The notes: a model not told the origin generated them from the sequence alone. A stretch of 64,000 nt of DNA from Aromatoleum toluolicum (GCF_012911005.2 NZ_WTVS01000014.1:34777-98776); one strand, 5' to 3'. Positions 32,085-41,099 are shown, counted from the stretch's first letter. Numbers and translations: made by a program.

Positions 32085-33722
32085 ATGACGCACTCCGGCC
32101 ATCATCGCCGCACATCCGACATCGATCTGCTGACAATTTACGAGATCAGCAAGGTTCTGACCTCATCGCTCGACTTCAGGCAGTGCGTGCAGAGCGTGCT
32201 GCGCCTGCTGCTGACGCAGCTCCACATGCGCCACGCGCTGGTCGGTCTGGTGCAGACGGACGAGCAGTTGCACATTCTTGGTGCAGCGGGCGTGCCGTGG
32301 CCGATGAGCGAGGCGCCCATCCTCGACCCCGGCGTAGGGGTGATCTCGAAGGTGATCCGCAGCGGCTCGCCGATCGTGATCCCGGACATCGCCGCGGACA
32401 CGAACTTCACCAACCGCACCGGGCGCGACCCACAGCAGCTCGCAGGGGTTTCCTACGTCGTGGTGCCGCTGAAGCTCGACCGCGAGGTGATCGGCATCCT
32501 CTCGGCCGACCGCCATCCCGACGCCGAGCTGCCGGTCAACTTCGAGCGCGACGTGCGCATCCTGTCGCTGGTCGCGAACCTGCTGGCGCAGACCTACCGT
32601 CTGCACCAGTCGGTGGCGGCGGACCGGCAGGTGCTGATCGAGGAGTCCGCCCGTCTGCAGAAGCAGCTGCAGGGGAGCTACGACATCGAGAACGTGGTCG
32701 GGCGCTCGAAGCGCATGAAGGAGGTGTTCGCGGACGTGCATCAGGCGGCGCCATCGGGGGCGACGGTGCTGTTGCGCGGGGAGTCGGGCACCGGCAAGGA
32801 GGCGATCGCGCATGCGATCCATTACCTGTCGCCGCGGGCGAAAGGCCCGTTCGTGAAGCTGAACTGTGCGGCGCTGCCGGAAACGCTGCTGGAGTCGGAG
32901 CTCTTCGGCCACGAGAAGGGGGCGTTCACCGGCGCGACCTCGGAGCGCAAGGGGCGTTTCGAGTTGGCGAAGGGTGGCACGATCTTCCTCGACGAGATCG
33001 GCGACATCTCTCCGGCCTTCCAGGCAAAGTTGCTGCGCGTGCTGCAGGAGCAGGAGTTCGAGCGCGTCGGAGGCAACAAGACGTTGCGCGCCGATGTGCG
33101 GCTGGTGGCGGCGACGAACCGCAACCTGGAGGAGATGGTGCAGAAGAACGAGTTCCGCGCCGACCTGTATTTCCGCCTGAATGTGGTGACGATCTTCATG
33201 CCGTCGTTGCGTGAGCGCAAGGATGATATCCCGCTGCTGGTGGACTTCTTCCTCGACCGCTTCAATCGCGAGAACCGCCGCCAGCTGACGATGACGCCGG
33301 GGGCGCTGGAGATCCTGATGCAGTGCAACTGGCCGGGCAACGTGCGCGAGTTGGAGAACTGCATCCAGCGCGCGGCGACGATGACGCGCTCGAGCACGAT
33401 TCGCGAGGTGGATATGCGCTGCCAGAAGGGGCAGTGCTTCTCGGCAGTGCTGCTGGAGAGCGCGCAGTCGCGGGCGTGCTTCCCGATGATCGGGATGCCG
33501 GCGCGCGGCCTTGCCCCCACGCGCACGGCGCCCGTCCCGCCGGCCGAGGCGGACAACGAGGGCGCGGCCGCCCGGGCGCCGGCCAGCGAGCGCGAGCGCT
33601 TGGTCGATGCGATGGAACGCTGCGGCTGGGTGCAGGCGAAGGCCGCACGGATGCTGGGGCTCACGCCGCGGCAGATCGGCTACGCGCTGCGCAAGTACAA
33701 CGTGGAGGTGAAGCAGCTTTGA
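32085..33722 (+). CDS. nifA: Nif-specific transcriptional activator NifA
   Basis: 545-aa sigma-54 enhancer-binding protein that activates nif promoters. GAF domain about 20-175; AAA+ domain about 203-440 with Walker A GESGTGKE (232-239) and GAFTGA (279-284); C-terminal Fis-type HTH about 505-540. Cys414, 426, 446 and 451 give C-x11-C-x19-C-x4-C, the motif of directly oxygen-sensitive NifA proteins. No nifL is adjacent. The Shine-Dalgarno is weak. Confidence 0.97.
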   Translation: MTHSGHHRRTSDIDLLTIYEISKVLTSSLDFRQCVQSVLRLLLTQLHMRHALVGLVQTDEQLHILGAAGVPWPMSEAPILDPGVGVISKVIRSGSPIVIPDIAADTNFTNRTGRDPQQLAGVSYVVVPLKLDREVIGILSADRHPDAELPVNFERDVRILSLVANLLAQTYRLHQSVAADRQVLIEESARLQKQLQGSYDIENVVGRSKRMKEVFADVHQAAPSGATVLLRGESGTGKEAIAHAIHYLSPRAKGPFVKLNCAALPETLLESELFGHEKGAFTGATSERKGRFELAKGGTIFLDEIGDISPAFQAKLLRVLQEQEFERVGGNKTLRADVRLVAATNRNLEEMVQKNEFRADLYFRLNVVTIFMPSLRERKDDIPLLVDFFLDRFNRENRRQLTMTPGALEILMQCNWPGNVRELENCIQRAATMTRSSTIREVDMRCQKGQCFSAVLLESAQSRACFPMIGMPARGLAPTRTAPVPPAEADNEGAAARAPASERERLVDAMERCGWVQAKAARMLGLTPRQIGYALRKYNVEVKQL

Positions 33723-33744
33723 TGGCGCCCGTGCTGCGAATACG

Positions 33745-33807
33745 CGCCGGCGGGGTGGGCTGCCGGGCAGGCGCTCACGGACAGCCCGACAGCCCACCCC
33801 ACCGGCG
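33745..33807. terminator. Large hairpin between nifA and the convergent orf189
   Basis: CGCCGG-C-GGGGTGGGCTG pairs with CAGCCCACCCC-A-CCGGCG (one mismatch) and an inner CGGGC/GCCCG extends it. Placed exactly between two convergent genes, it probably ends transcription from both sides, though no T-run is present. Confidence 0.55.
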
Positions 33808-33835
33808 CTCGGACGGGTTGAGGCGAAAGGGCCGC

Positions 33836-34405
33836 TCACACCGGCCGGTTGTCGGCGACCTTCACCGGCCCCATCTCGGCCAGTGCCTGCGCGTACTCGG
33901 CGCGCGGGAAACCGCCGCCCACCTTCGCCGCGGAGTCGACGATCGCGTCGATCTTGGCCTCGGAGGACATCTTCTTGAGGTCGCCCTTTTCGAGGTACAG
34001 GAGGTCGAGGAGCTCGTTGTAGACGGTCGCTTCGTCGAGGGGGAGGACGTGGTAGCTGACACCGTCGATGTCGAGCAGGTATTTCTTCGAGATGTCGACG
34101 TTGCCCGCGAAGACGAAATACTTGCCGGTCGGCACGAGTGCGGCGCCGAAGGTGGCGCGAACCTCGTCGAGGTGGGCGAGCGAATCGACGTGCAGGGCGA
34201 GGAAGCTCACCGTCTCGCCTTCGACCGCGAGGATGACCTGGTCGGCCTTGATTTCGGGCGGGCGTTTTTCGCCGGCGACCGAAGGCGGGAACTTGAGCCC
34301 GAGTTCGCCGCGGAAGCCGTAGCGGGCGGTCTTGCCGGTGGGGCCGGAGAAGGTCGGGGACAGGAGCTTGCCGTCGAGCGCGGCGAACAGGGCGGGATGA
34401 GTCAT
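33836..34405 (-). CDS. Unrecognised 189-aa protein with a NifA-type promoter
   Basis: I do not recognise this family. The protein has no signal peptide, membrane helix, or Cys cluster (no cysteine is seen). It is rich in mixed alpha/beta character (QVILAVEGETVSFLALHVD, KYFVFAGNVDISKKYLLDID, ATVYNELLDLLYLEKGDLKK), suggesting a soluble cytoplasmic fold. The ATG at 34405 has GAGG 7 bp upstream; a longer frame would run through the promoter. A sigma-54 box (34442-34457) and a NifA site (34520-34535) directly precede it, so expression during nitrogen fixation is likely. It converges with nifA. Confidence 0.75.
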   Translation of the reverse strand: MTHPALFAALDGKLLSPTFSGPTGKTARYGFRGELGLKFPPSVAGEKRPPEIKADQVILAVEGETVSFLALHVDSLAHLDEVRATFGAALVPTGKYFVFAGNVDISKKYLLDIDGVSYHVLPLDEATVYNELLDLLYLEKGDLKKMSSEAKIDAIVDSAAKVGGGFPRAEYAQALAEMGPVKVADNRPV

Positions 34406-34441
34406 GGCAGGGCCTCGCGTGGTGATTGATCGGGCTCGTTC

Positions 34442-34457
34442 AGCGAGAACCATGCCA
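34442..34457 (-). promoter_or_regulatory. Sigma-54 promoter of orf189
   Basis: The minus strand reads TGGCATGGTTCTCGCT with correct -24/-12 spacing, 37 bp before the start codon. Confidence 0.75.
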
Positions 34458-34519
34458 CCGGTTCCTTTCCGCGTAGCTGCCGCACTCGCGCCCGGCACAT
34501 CGCGGATTTGTCGCGACAA

Positions 34520-34535
34520 TGTGCGGTATCTGACA
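34520..34535. promoter_or_regulatory. NifA upstream activator site for orf189
   Basis: TGT-GCGGTATCTG-ACA matches the TGT-N10-ACA consensus. It is 62 bp upstream of the -24 box of orf189 and 94 bp upstream of the divergent GGDEF gene. Confidence 0.75.
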
Positions 34536-34629
34536 GACAGTGTGCGATTGGAACCCCAATGGGTAATGCCGCAGCTGACAGGGGAGATCTCCATGTGACA
34601 ATGAGTGGCTGTCTGACGAGCCTGTAACG

Positions 34630-36108
34630 ATGCCGACTCCCGCCCGCCCGGACGACCCGATCCTCCCGAACGTGCCGCGCCAGCGCGTCCTCTTCGTCGC
34701 GACGATGGCGATCATGGTGCTGGCCGGGCTGTTCGGGTGGTACGGCATTGCCGACCGCCGCACGATCATGGACGAGGGCATCGAGGCAGCCGAGCAGATG
34801 GCGAGCCAGACCGCGCTGATCGCCGCGGGGACGCTGGAGTCGGGCGAGCAGTTGCTGCACGCGATGGAGTTGCTCGTGAAGCCGCCAGTCGCCGCCGGCC
34901 GCCCCGATCCCGAAGCGGTACGCGCGGCGCTGCTGGACCTGCGCAACGCCGCGCCGCACCTCATGGATCTGCTGATCCTGTCGGGCGATGGACGGATCGT
35001 ACACTGGACGGGCTCGGGCACGCCTCCGTCCGTCGCGGAGCGCGAGTATTTCACCGCTCACCTGCGGTCCGGCAGCCCGCTCTACGTCGGCCCGCCGCAA
35101 CTGTCGAAGGTGCATGCCGGTCGGTGGTTCTTCGCATTGAGCGAAGCCCTGCGTGACCCGGCGGGCGGACTCGCCAATGTCCTCGTCGTGATCATCGACG
35201 TCGACCTGCTGCGCGAGCGGCTGACGCTGCGCAACCCGCGCCGCGGTGTCAGCCAGGCGCTGCTCAGCGAGGACGCCCGCGTGTATTCGCGCACGCCCGA
35301 TCACGAACGCCACGTGGGCAAGCAGTTGCCGCTCTCGGCCGAACGCAGCGCGGTGTCGGCCGGCAATCCCTATGCGAGCACGGTGACCGTGTCGCCACTC
35401 GACGGGCAGGAGCGCATCGTCGCCTACCAGCACCTGCGCCGCTACCCGATGGTGGCCGCGGCGACGCTGCCGGTCGCCGAGCTTCTCGCGCCGTGGCGCA
35501 AGCGACTGACCATCGTGTGCTTCCTGTGGCTGGCGCTGAGCGCGGCCATCGTCGCGATCGCCCGGCGCGCGGCGACGATCAGCCGCATGCAGCGGGAGCA
35601 GGCGAGCCTCGACGGACTCACCGGGGTGCATAACCGGCGCTCGATCATGGCGCACGCGGACGAGTTCGGGCGCGTGCTCGATCGCAGAGGCGAACTGTCG
35701 ATGCTGATGATCGACATCGACCACTTCAAGGAGATCAACGACACCTACGGCCATCTGGCCGGCGACGACGCGATCCGCCGCATTTCGCAACTGCTGCGCG
35801 ACGAGGTGCGCGGAAGCGACGTCGTCGGGCGCTACGGCGGCGAGGAGTTCCTCGTCCTGATGCCCGACACCGGCACGGAGGGGGCGACCCACGTGGCGGA
35901 GAAGCTGCGGGCAGCGGTCGCGACGCAAGTGACGGCGCCCAGGCCGGTCACGATCAGCGTCGGGGTCGCGACGAGTGCGCGCGGCGAGCGCTCGCTCGAG
36001 CCCACGCTGACGCGCGCCGATGCCGCGCTGTACGAGGCGAAGCAGGCGGGCCGCAATTGCGTGCGCGTCGCCCAGGCCCCGGCCGAACCCGCAGGGACCA
36101 CGGGCTGA
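34630..36108 (+). CDS. Membrane diguanylate cyclase (GGDEF)
   Basis: 492 aa. First membrane helix near residues 17-42 (VLFVATMAIMVLAGLFGWY), a periplasmic Cache-like sensor region about 45-290, second helix near 295-318, then a GGDEF domain. The active site is RYGGEEFLVLMP and an upstream R-G-S-D forms the product-inhibition I-site, so both synthesis of cyclic di-GMP and feedback look intact. It sits between orf189 and nifB; no sigma-54 element for it was seen, so it may be regulated independently. The signal sensed is unknown. Confidence 0.9.
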   Translation: MPTPARPDDPILPNVPRQRVLFVATMAIMVLAGLFGWYGIADRRTIMDEGIEAAEQMASQTALIAAGTLESGEQLLHAMELLVKPPVAAGRPDPEAVRAALLDLRNAAPHLMDLLILSGDGRIVHWTGSGTPPSVAEREYFTAHLRSGSPLYVGPPQLSKVHAGRWFFALSEALRDPAGGLANVLVVIIDVDLLRERLTLRNPRRGVSQALLSEDARVYSRTPDHERHVGKQLPLSAERSAVSAGNPYASTVTVSPLDGQERIVAYQHLRRYPMVAAATLPVAELLAPWRKRLTIVCFLWLALSAAIVAIARRAATISRMQREQASLDGLTGVHNRRSIMAHADEFGRVLDRRGELSMLMIDIDHFKEINDTYGHLAGDDAIRRISQLLRDEVRGSDVVGRYGGEEFLVLMPDTGTEGATHVAEKLRAAVATQVTAPRPVTISVGVATSARGERSLEPTLTRADAALYEAKQAGRNCVRVAQAPAEPAGTTG

Positions 36109-36147
36109 GCGGCCGGCGGGGTGCGAGTGTCGCGCTTGCGCCGCGAT

Positions 36148-36163
36148 TGTCCCGAACCGTACA
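36148..36163. promoter_or_regulatory. NifA upstream activator site for nifB
   Basis: TGT-CCCGAACCGT-ACA, 70 bp upstream of the nifB -24 box. Confidence 0.75.
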
Positions 36164-36233
36164 CAGGTCCGGCCGGGCCACACACCCTAAACATATCGTT
36201 ACCAATCAACGCACTAGAGCAACAAGGCACGGA

Positions 36234-36249
36234 TGGCACGGGCATTGCA
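36234..36249 (+). promoter_or_regulatory. Sigma-54 promoter of nifB operon
   Basis: TGGCACGGGCATTGCA is an almost ideal -24/-12 element, 55 bp before the nifB ATG. Confidence 0.88.
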
Positions 36250-36304
36250 GTGAGGGTATCGATGGCGCAGCCGCGCCGACCCCATATGCCCGAGGGAGAA
36301 TGCC

Positions 36305-37813
36305 ATGCCTGCGCCCCTGCCGTCCGCTTCGCCGTCGCCAGCAACCCCTGCCCGCCGCGTGATCCCGTTGGCGCCGACCGGCGCCGCGGGGCGCGGCAGC
36401 ACCTGCGGGACGGCGACCAAGGGCGGTTGCGGTTCGGGTAGTTCCGCCGGCCTGCCCCAGCACATCCGCGACCGGGTGCACGACCACCCCTGCTATAGCG
36501 CGGAAGCGCACCACCACTTCGCGCGCATGCATGTCGCCGTCGCCCCCGGCTGCAACATCCAGTGCAACTATTGCAACCGCAAGTACGACTGTGCGAACGA
36601 GAGTCGGCCGGGAGTGGTGTCGGAGAAGCTGACGCCGGAACTGGCGGCGAAAAAGGTGCTCGCGGTGGCGGCACGCATCCCGCAGTTGTCCGTCGTCGGA
36701 GTGGCGGGACCGGGCGACGCGCTGGCGATCCCGGAGAGGACCTTCCGCACCTTCGAGCTGATCAAGGAGGCGGCGCCCGACATCCGGCTGTGCCTGTCGA
36801 CCAACGGGCTGGCCCTGCCCGACCACGTCGAGCGCATCAAGGCGTTGGGCGTGGACCACGTGACGATCACGATCAACATGATCGACCCGGAGGTCGGCGC
36901 GCACATCTATCCGTGGATCTTCTTCGACCACAAGCGCCGGCGCGGGCTGGAGGCGGCGCGCATCCTGCATGAGCGCCAGATGCTGGGGCTGGAGATGCTC
37001 GTCGCCGCCGACGTGCTGGTGAAGGTGAACTCGGTGATGATCCCGGGGATCAACGACCGCCACCTTGCCGAGGTGAACGAGGCGGTGAAGTCGCGCGGGG
37101 CCTTCCTGCACAACATCATGCCGCTGATCTCGGACCCGGCGCACGGCACGCATTTCGGCCTGACGGGGCAGCGCGGGCCGACGCCGGCCGAGCTGAAGGC
37201 GCTGCAGGATGCGTGCGAGGGCGAGATGCAGATGATGCGCCACTGCCGCCAGTGCCGAGCCGATGCGGTCGGGATGCTGGGCGAGGACCGCGGCGCGGAG
37301 TTCACGTCGCAGAACATCGACGCGATGGCGGCCGGGGTCGATGCAGCGGCTGTCGCCGAGTCGCGCGCGGCCTATCGCAGCTTCGTCGAGCGCGAGCGCG
37401 CCGATCAGATCGAGGCGGCGGATGCGGCCAGGTCCCAGCTCAGCACGACGGCCGAGACGCGGCTGGTGGCGGTCGCGACCAAGGGGTCGGGGCGGATCAA
37501 CCAGCACTTCGGCCACGCCGAGGAATTCCAGGTGTACGAGGTGTCGGCCACCGGCGCGAAGTTCGTCGGCCATCGCAAGGTGTCGCTGTACTGCCAGGGC
37601 GGCTATGACGATGACGAGGCGCTGCCGGGCATCGTCGAGGCGCTCGCGGGCTGCGGCGCGGTGTTCGTCGCGAAGATCGGCCACTGTCCGCGCAAGGACC
37701 TCGCGACGGCGGGCATCGTCGCGGTCGAGGACTACGCGCACGAATACATCGAGGCCTCGCTGATCGACTGGTTCGCAAAGTCGGTCGCGGGCGCCGCCAC
37801 CATCGCAGCCTGA
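36305..37813 (+). CDS. nifB: FeMo-cofactor maturase NifB (radical SAM)
   Basis: 502 aa. It builds the 8Fe-9S-C precursor (NifB-co) from [4Fe-4S] units using SAM. A Gly/Cys-containing N-terminal segment precedes the radical SAM motif C83-x3-C87-x2-C90. The C-terminal 120 residues form a NifX/NafY-like cofactor-carrier domain ([20 protein letters not shown]), i.e. the long two-domain form. First gene of nifB-iscA-like-nifZ-nifT. Confidence 0.97.
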   Translation: MPAPLPSASPSPATPARRVIPLAPTGAAGRGSTCGTATKGGCGSGSSAGLPQHIRDRVHDHPCYSAEAHHHFARMHVAVAPGCNIQCNYCNRKYDCANESRPGVVSEKLTPELAAKKVLAVAARIPQLSVVGVAGPGDALAIPERTFRTFELIKEAAPDIRLCLSTNGLALPDHVERIKALGVDHVTITINMIDPEVGAHIYPWIFFDHKRRRGLEAARILHERQMLGLEMLVAADVLVKVNSVMIPGINDRHLAEVNEAVKSRGAFLHNIMPLISDPAHGTHFGLTGQRGPTPAELKALQDACEGEMQMMRHCRQCRADAVGMLGEDRGAEFTSQNIDAMAAGVDAAAVAESRAAYRSFVERERADQIEAADAARSQLSTTAETRLVAVATKGSGRINQHFGHAEEFQVYEVSATGAKFVGHRKVSLYCQGGYDDDEALPGIVEALAGCGAVFVAKIGHCPRKDLATAGIVAVEDYAHEYIEASLIDWFAKSVAGAATIAA

Positions 37814-37825
37814 GGAGGAATGACC

Positions 37826-38218
37826 ATGTGCGTGACCCTGACCCCCGCCGCCGCCGGCTTCATGAAGCGCATCGTGCGCTTCGGCGGCGGCAGCGCCGAC
37901 AGCGGCTTCCGGCTGTCCGTGAAGCCCGGCGGCTGTTCGGGCTTCGATTCGAGCTTCACGGTCGAGACCGCACCGGCCGCGGGCGACGCGGTGATCGAGC
38001 AGCTCGGCGTGCGCCTGTTCCTGACTGAGGACAGTTGCGCGCTACTGCGCGGCTACACGGTGGATTTCACCGAGAACAGCGTGGACAGCCGCCTGAGCTA
38101 CCACAAGGAGGGCGCGGCGGAGGGCTGCGGCTGCGGCTCGGGGACCGGCGCGCAGGCGCCCGGCGCCGCGGTCGCGGTGAAATTCTTCAAGCCCGGCAGC
38201 AGCTGCACCAAGGCATAG
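37826..38218 (+). CDS. Nif-associated IscA/HesB-like Fe-S carrier
   Basis: 130 aa. HesB/IscA fold with the first cysteine in PGGCSGFDSSF and the paired cysteines in EGCGCGSG, followed by an unusual Gly/Ala/Cys tail (PGSSCTKA). It may deliver iron or Fe-S units to NifB or the nitrogenase assembly. The ATG at 37826 was chosen because AGGAGG lies 7 bp upstream; an ATG two codons earlier is only 1 bp from it. It follows nifB by 12 bp. Confidence 0.85.
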   Translation: MCVTLTPAAAGFMKRIVRFGGGSADSGFRLSVKPGGCSGFDSSFTVETAPAAGDAVIEQLGVRLFLTEDSCALLRGYTVDFTENSVDSRLSYHKEGAAEGCGCGSGTGAQAPGAAVAVKFFKPGSSCTKA

Positions 38219-38227
38219 GAGGGAATC

Positions 38228-38560
38228 ATGTTCGCGCGCGATTCGGACATCGTCGAACTCGACGGGCAGCCGGCCTTCGACTACGGCGAGAAGGTCATCT
38301 CGCGGAAGAACGTCAGGAACGACGGCACCTTCCACGGCCGCGAGATCGGCGACGTGCTGGTAAAGAAGGGCGACGTCGGCTACGTGAAGAGCATAGGCAC
38401 CTTCCTGCAGCAGTTCTACATCTACGGCATCGACTTCGTCGACCTGGGCTACGTGGTGGGCATGAAGGGGCGCGAATTGCGCTCGCTCGATGCGCCCTCC
38501 TCCGGCACCTGCGACGAGGACGATGAGCTCCATTTCGACGAAGAGGAAACGATGCGATGA
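38228..38560 (+). CDS. nifZ: NifZ
   Basis: 110 aa with the family core FDYGEKVISRKNVRNDGTF and GDVGYVKSIGTFLQQFYIYG. NifZ helps form the second P-cluster in NifDK. The C-terminus is acidic (DEDDELHFDEEE). It overlaps nifT by 4 bp (ATGA). Confidence 0.92.
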   Translation: MFARDSDIVELDGQPAFDYGEKVISRKNVRNDGTFHGREIGDVLVKKGDVGYVKSIGTFLQQFYIYGIDFVDLGYVVGMKGRELRSLDAPSSGTCDEDDELHFDEEETMR

Positions 38561-38769
38561 AAGTCACCGTGCGCAAGGAAGCGGCCGGCCACTATTCGAT
38601 CTACGTGGCGAAGAAGGATCTCGAGGCGCGCATCGTGAGCGCCGAGCAGCCGGCGATCTGGGGCGGCAAGGTGGAGCTCGATAACGGCTGGACGCTGGAG
38701 ATGCCGGCGATGGCAGCCGACACGCGCCTGCCCATCACGGTCGAGGCGAGACGGCTGGGCGAGGGCTGA
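38557..38769 (+). CDS. nifT: NifT/FixU
   Basis: 70 aa of the NifT/FixU family (YSIYVAKKDLEARIV, WGGKVELDNGWTLEMP). Often cotranscribed with nifB or nifHDK; its role is not settled. It ends 3 bp before the convergent draG stop. Confidence 0.9.
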   Translation: MKVTVRKEAAGHYSIYVAKKDLEARIVSAEQPAIWGGKVELDNGWTLEMPAMAADTRLPITVEARRLGEG

Positions 38770-38772
38770 GCT

Positions 38773-39675
38773 TCAGGCACTCCCGAGCGCGAGCAGGCCG
38801 TCGACCTGCCGCACGATCGCGTCGCGCACGTCGCGGTCCAGCCGCTTGATCCAGCGGCCCGGGATCGCGTCCACGCCGTAGTGCGCCCCCGCCAGCATGC
38901 CGGCGATCGCGCCGGTGGTGTCGGCGTCGCCGCCGCAGTTGACGGTGCGGATCAGGCAGGATTCGAAGCTGTCGGTGGCGAAGAAGGCGTGCAGCACCGT
39001 CTGCACGGTGTCGACGACGTAGCCGGTCGCGCGCTTCGGGTAGGGGTCGAAGCGGAACGGGCGGTGCGCCTCGACCAGCGCCTTCGCTTTCGCACGCAGC
39101 TTGGCGAGATTGTCGCGCCAGTCGCCGCCATACAGGAGATCGGCGAGCATGCGGGCGACGCACAGCGTCGCGGCGTCGGACAGCGGATGGTTGTGCGTGA
39201 CGTGCGCCTGCGCGACCGAGCAATGCTCGAGGAGCGCCGCGTCGCGGAAGGCGTACAGCACCGCGGGGAGGTTGCGCATCAGCGCGCCGTTGCCGGCGTC
39301 CCCGTCCGAAAACGGCGATTCGAGCGACCCGTCGCGCCCGTAGCGCACGAGGCCGCGGCGGCAGGTGTTGCCGACGTCGATCGGTTTCGACTTCAGCCAC
39401 ACGAGCCAGTGCGTGGCGATGTTCGTCAGGTTCCACCCGCCGGATTCCAGGATCGCAGCACCGAGCGCGAGCGACATCTGCGTGTCGTCCGTGACCTGTC
39501 CGGCTTTCAACCTGAGCCAGCCGCCACCAACGATGTCGCGCAGCTCTCCGTACTGGTGGCGAATCTCGGAAGGCGTCAGGAATTCGACCGTGGCGCCCAG
39601 CGCGTCGCCGACGGCAAGGCCCAGGTAGGCGCCCAGGGCGCGTTCGTGCAGGGTCGGACCCGACTCGTTCGTCAT
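38773..39675 (-). CDS. draG: ADP-ribosyl-dinitrogenase reductase hydrolase DraG
   Basis: 300 aa. Removes ADP-ribose from NifH and so reactivates nitrogenase when ammonium or darkness/oxygen stress ends. ADP-ribosylglycohydrolase fold with the dimetal-binding aspartates in VTDDTQMSLAL and NCGGDADTTGAIAGM. The ATG at 39675 overlaps the end of draT by 4 bp, so the two are translationally coupled. In the classic systems membrane sequestration through GlnK/AmtB controls it; those genes are not here. Confidence 0.94.
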   Translation of the reverse strand: MTNESGPTLHERALGAYLGLAVGDALGATVEFLTPSEIRHQYGELRDIVGGGWLRLKAGQVTDDTQMSLALGAAILESGGWNLTNIATHWLVWLKSKPIDVGNTCRRGLVRYGRDGSLESPFSDGDAGNGALMRNLPAVLYAFRDAALLEHCSVAQAHVTHNHPLSDAATLCVARMLADLLYGGDWRDNLAKLRAKAKALVEAHRPFRFDPYPKRATGYVVDTVQTVLHAFFATDSFESCLIRTVNCGGDADTTGAIAGMLAGAHYGVDAIPGRWIKRLDRDVRDAIVRQVDGLLALGSA

Positions 39676-40541
39676 AGGACCGCCATCCTGACACCATAGT
39701 CGCCGCCGAGCACCAGCATTTCGCCCTCGCCGCGCAGCAGCGGACCCGGCATCAGCTCGTTGCAGTACACGACCTTGCACAGCGGCACCTCGACTTCGAG
39801 GATGGTGTCGCCGAACTGGTCGGCGATGTCGCGCCGTGTCGTGAACGAGACAAGATTGTTGTGCCGCGCGATGGCCTCGCGTGCGCGGCCGGACCTGCCG
39901 TCGGCGCGCGGCAGCCAGGCGACGACCTGGTGCTCGGCGAAGTCGTTCACGCCGCGGTACAGCGTGAGGTGGCGCCGGCCGGGGTAGAGCCAGCGGCGGA
40001 ACGTGTGCTGCGCGTACTCGTACAGCAGGTCGAGCTGCGCGTGGATGCAGTTGTTGTGGAAGCGCGCGTTCATCTTTTCCTCGACGTACGCCATCCACGC
40101 CTCCGACGGGTAGCGCCCGAGGGGCCGCTTGTGGAAGGTCGGATGCAGACCGAAGCGCGACTCCGCCCAGCCCTTGAGCACCGCCCCTTCGCGGCCGTTG
40201 GCGTCGAAACCCCAGCCGCGCAGCAGGCGCAGGTAGCTCGCGCGGTAGCGCTTGCGCCCCGCGGCGTCGCGCTCGCCGGGCAGGTCCAGTTCGAACACGG
40301 TGCGCATGTAGATCTGGAAGGCGAGCACGGCCTCGTCGGCGCTCGTCGCGTCGTCGAGCATCGCGAACAGCGCGCGGTTGGTTTCGCGCACGCCGTGGAT
40401 GTGCAGCGGCAGCGGATGGGCGTTGAACGCGACGCTCGCGACGAGCCCGGTCGGGATGCCGACGAGGTTGGTCGAGTGGCCGTACGCGGCGGCGCCGGGC
40501 TCAGTAGTTGCTGAAATGGCCTTCACGCCTTGCCTGCGCAC
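39672..40541 (-). CDS. draT: NAD+-dinitrogenase reductase ADP-ribosyltransferase DraT
   Basis: 289 aa. Transfers ADP-ribose from NAD+ to an arginine of NifH (Arg101 of the NifH here), switching nitrogenase off. Family sequences STNLVGIPTGLVASVAFN, FHKRPLGRYPSEAW and LTLYRGVNDFAEHQVV are seen. The start codon is a GTG at 40541, overlapping the upstream zinc-ribbon gene by 41 bp; a GTG at 40526 is an alternative. Operon order zinc ribbon-draT-draG. Confidence 0.92.
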   Translation of the reverse strand: MRRQGVKAISATTEPGAAAYGHSTNLVGIPTGLVASVAFNAHPLPLHIHGVRETNRALFAMLDDATSADEAVLAFQIYMRTVFELDLPGERDAAGRKRYRASYLRLLRGWGFDANGREGAVLKGWAESRFGLHPTFHKRPLGRYPSEAWMAYVEEKMNARFHNNCIHAQLDLLYEYAQHTFRRWLYPGRRHLTLYRGVNDFAEHQVVAWLPRADGRSGRAREAIARHNNLVSFTTRRDIADQFGDTILEVEVPLCKVVYCNELMPGPLLRGEGEMLVLGGDYGVRMAVL

Positions 40542-40707
40542 GCGCCTGCTTCACCAGTTCGCCCGACTGCGGCGGCGCGGCGGGCGCGGACACCTGTTTT
40601 TCCAGCGTGGAGCCGCCACAGCGCGGGCAGTGCGGCGTCTGGCTCGTGCGCACGAGCAGCTCGAAGGTCTTGGCGCAGGCGGGACAGCGGTAATCGAAGA
40701 TCGGCAT
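40501..40707 (-). CDS. FmdB-type zinc-ribbon protein
   Basis: 68 aa with two CxxC pairs in the opening MPIFDYRCPACAKTFE and in TPHCPRCGG, the FmdB/regulatory zinc-ribbon pattern, then a basic tail. The exact role is unknown; the family name comes from a putative formamidase regulator. The ATG at 40707 has GGAGG upstream. It is the first gene behind a sigma-54 box and overlaps draT, so it is likely linked to nitrogenase switch-off. Confidence 0.85.
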   Translation of the reverse strand: MPIFDYRCPACAKTFELLVRTSQTPHCPRCGGSTLEKQVSAPAAPPQSGELVKQARAQARREGHFSNY

Positions 40708-40743
40708 GGGGCCTCCGTGAAAGTCGGTTCGATTCACCTCACA

Positions 40744-40759
40744 TGCAAAAAGGATGCCG
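40744..40759 (-). promoter_or_regulatory. Sigma-54 promoter of the zinc ribbon-draTG operon
   Basis: The minus strand reads CGGCATCCTTTTTGCA; -24 GG and -12 GC are correctly spaced and 37 bp precede the ATG. The only TGT-N10-ACA site nearby (40955-40970) is about 195 bp away and is closer to nifH. Confidence 0.65.
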
Positions 40760-40954
40760 TTGTGCGAGCATTTCCCGTAGGGCGGAAGAAGCGCAGCGCA
40801 TCCCGCCAATCCAGCCGGCCAGCGGAACTCCGCCTGCCGCGCGGCGGGATCCGCCTTCGGCTCCTCCCGCCCTTCGCAATGTGGCCTCGGGCGTCTGGCA
40901 GGAGTCGGACGGGCCTCACCGCGACATGCCGATGTCCGACACCCGCCGCGTCCT

Positions 40955-40970
40955 TGTCGCGTTGCCGACA
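40955..40970. promoter_or_regulatory. NifA upstream activator site in the nifH-draT gap
   Basis: TGT-CGCGTTGCCG-ACA, 81 bp upstream of the nifH -24 box. It may also serve the divergent zinc ribbon-draTG promoter. Confidence 0.75.
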
Positions 40971-41051
40971 GCTCCGGCGCCGCTCCTGCAGCCCTCCTCT
41001 ACCAACCTGGAACCCTTGCTGCGACAGGCTTTCGTGACTTTTTGCCGCCAC

Positions 41052-41067
41052 TGGCACAGCCCTTGCC
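41052..41067 (+). promoter_or_regulatory. Sigma-54 promoter of nifHDK
   Basis: TGGCACAGCCCTTGCC, a typical nifH -24/-12 element, 65 bp before the nifH ATG. Confidence 0.88.
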
Positions 41068-41099
41068 ATAGGAGAAGCGTTCCGGTTCGCCGGGTGTGA

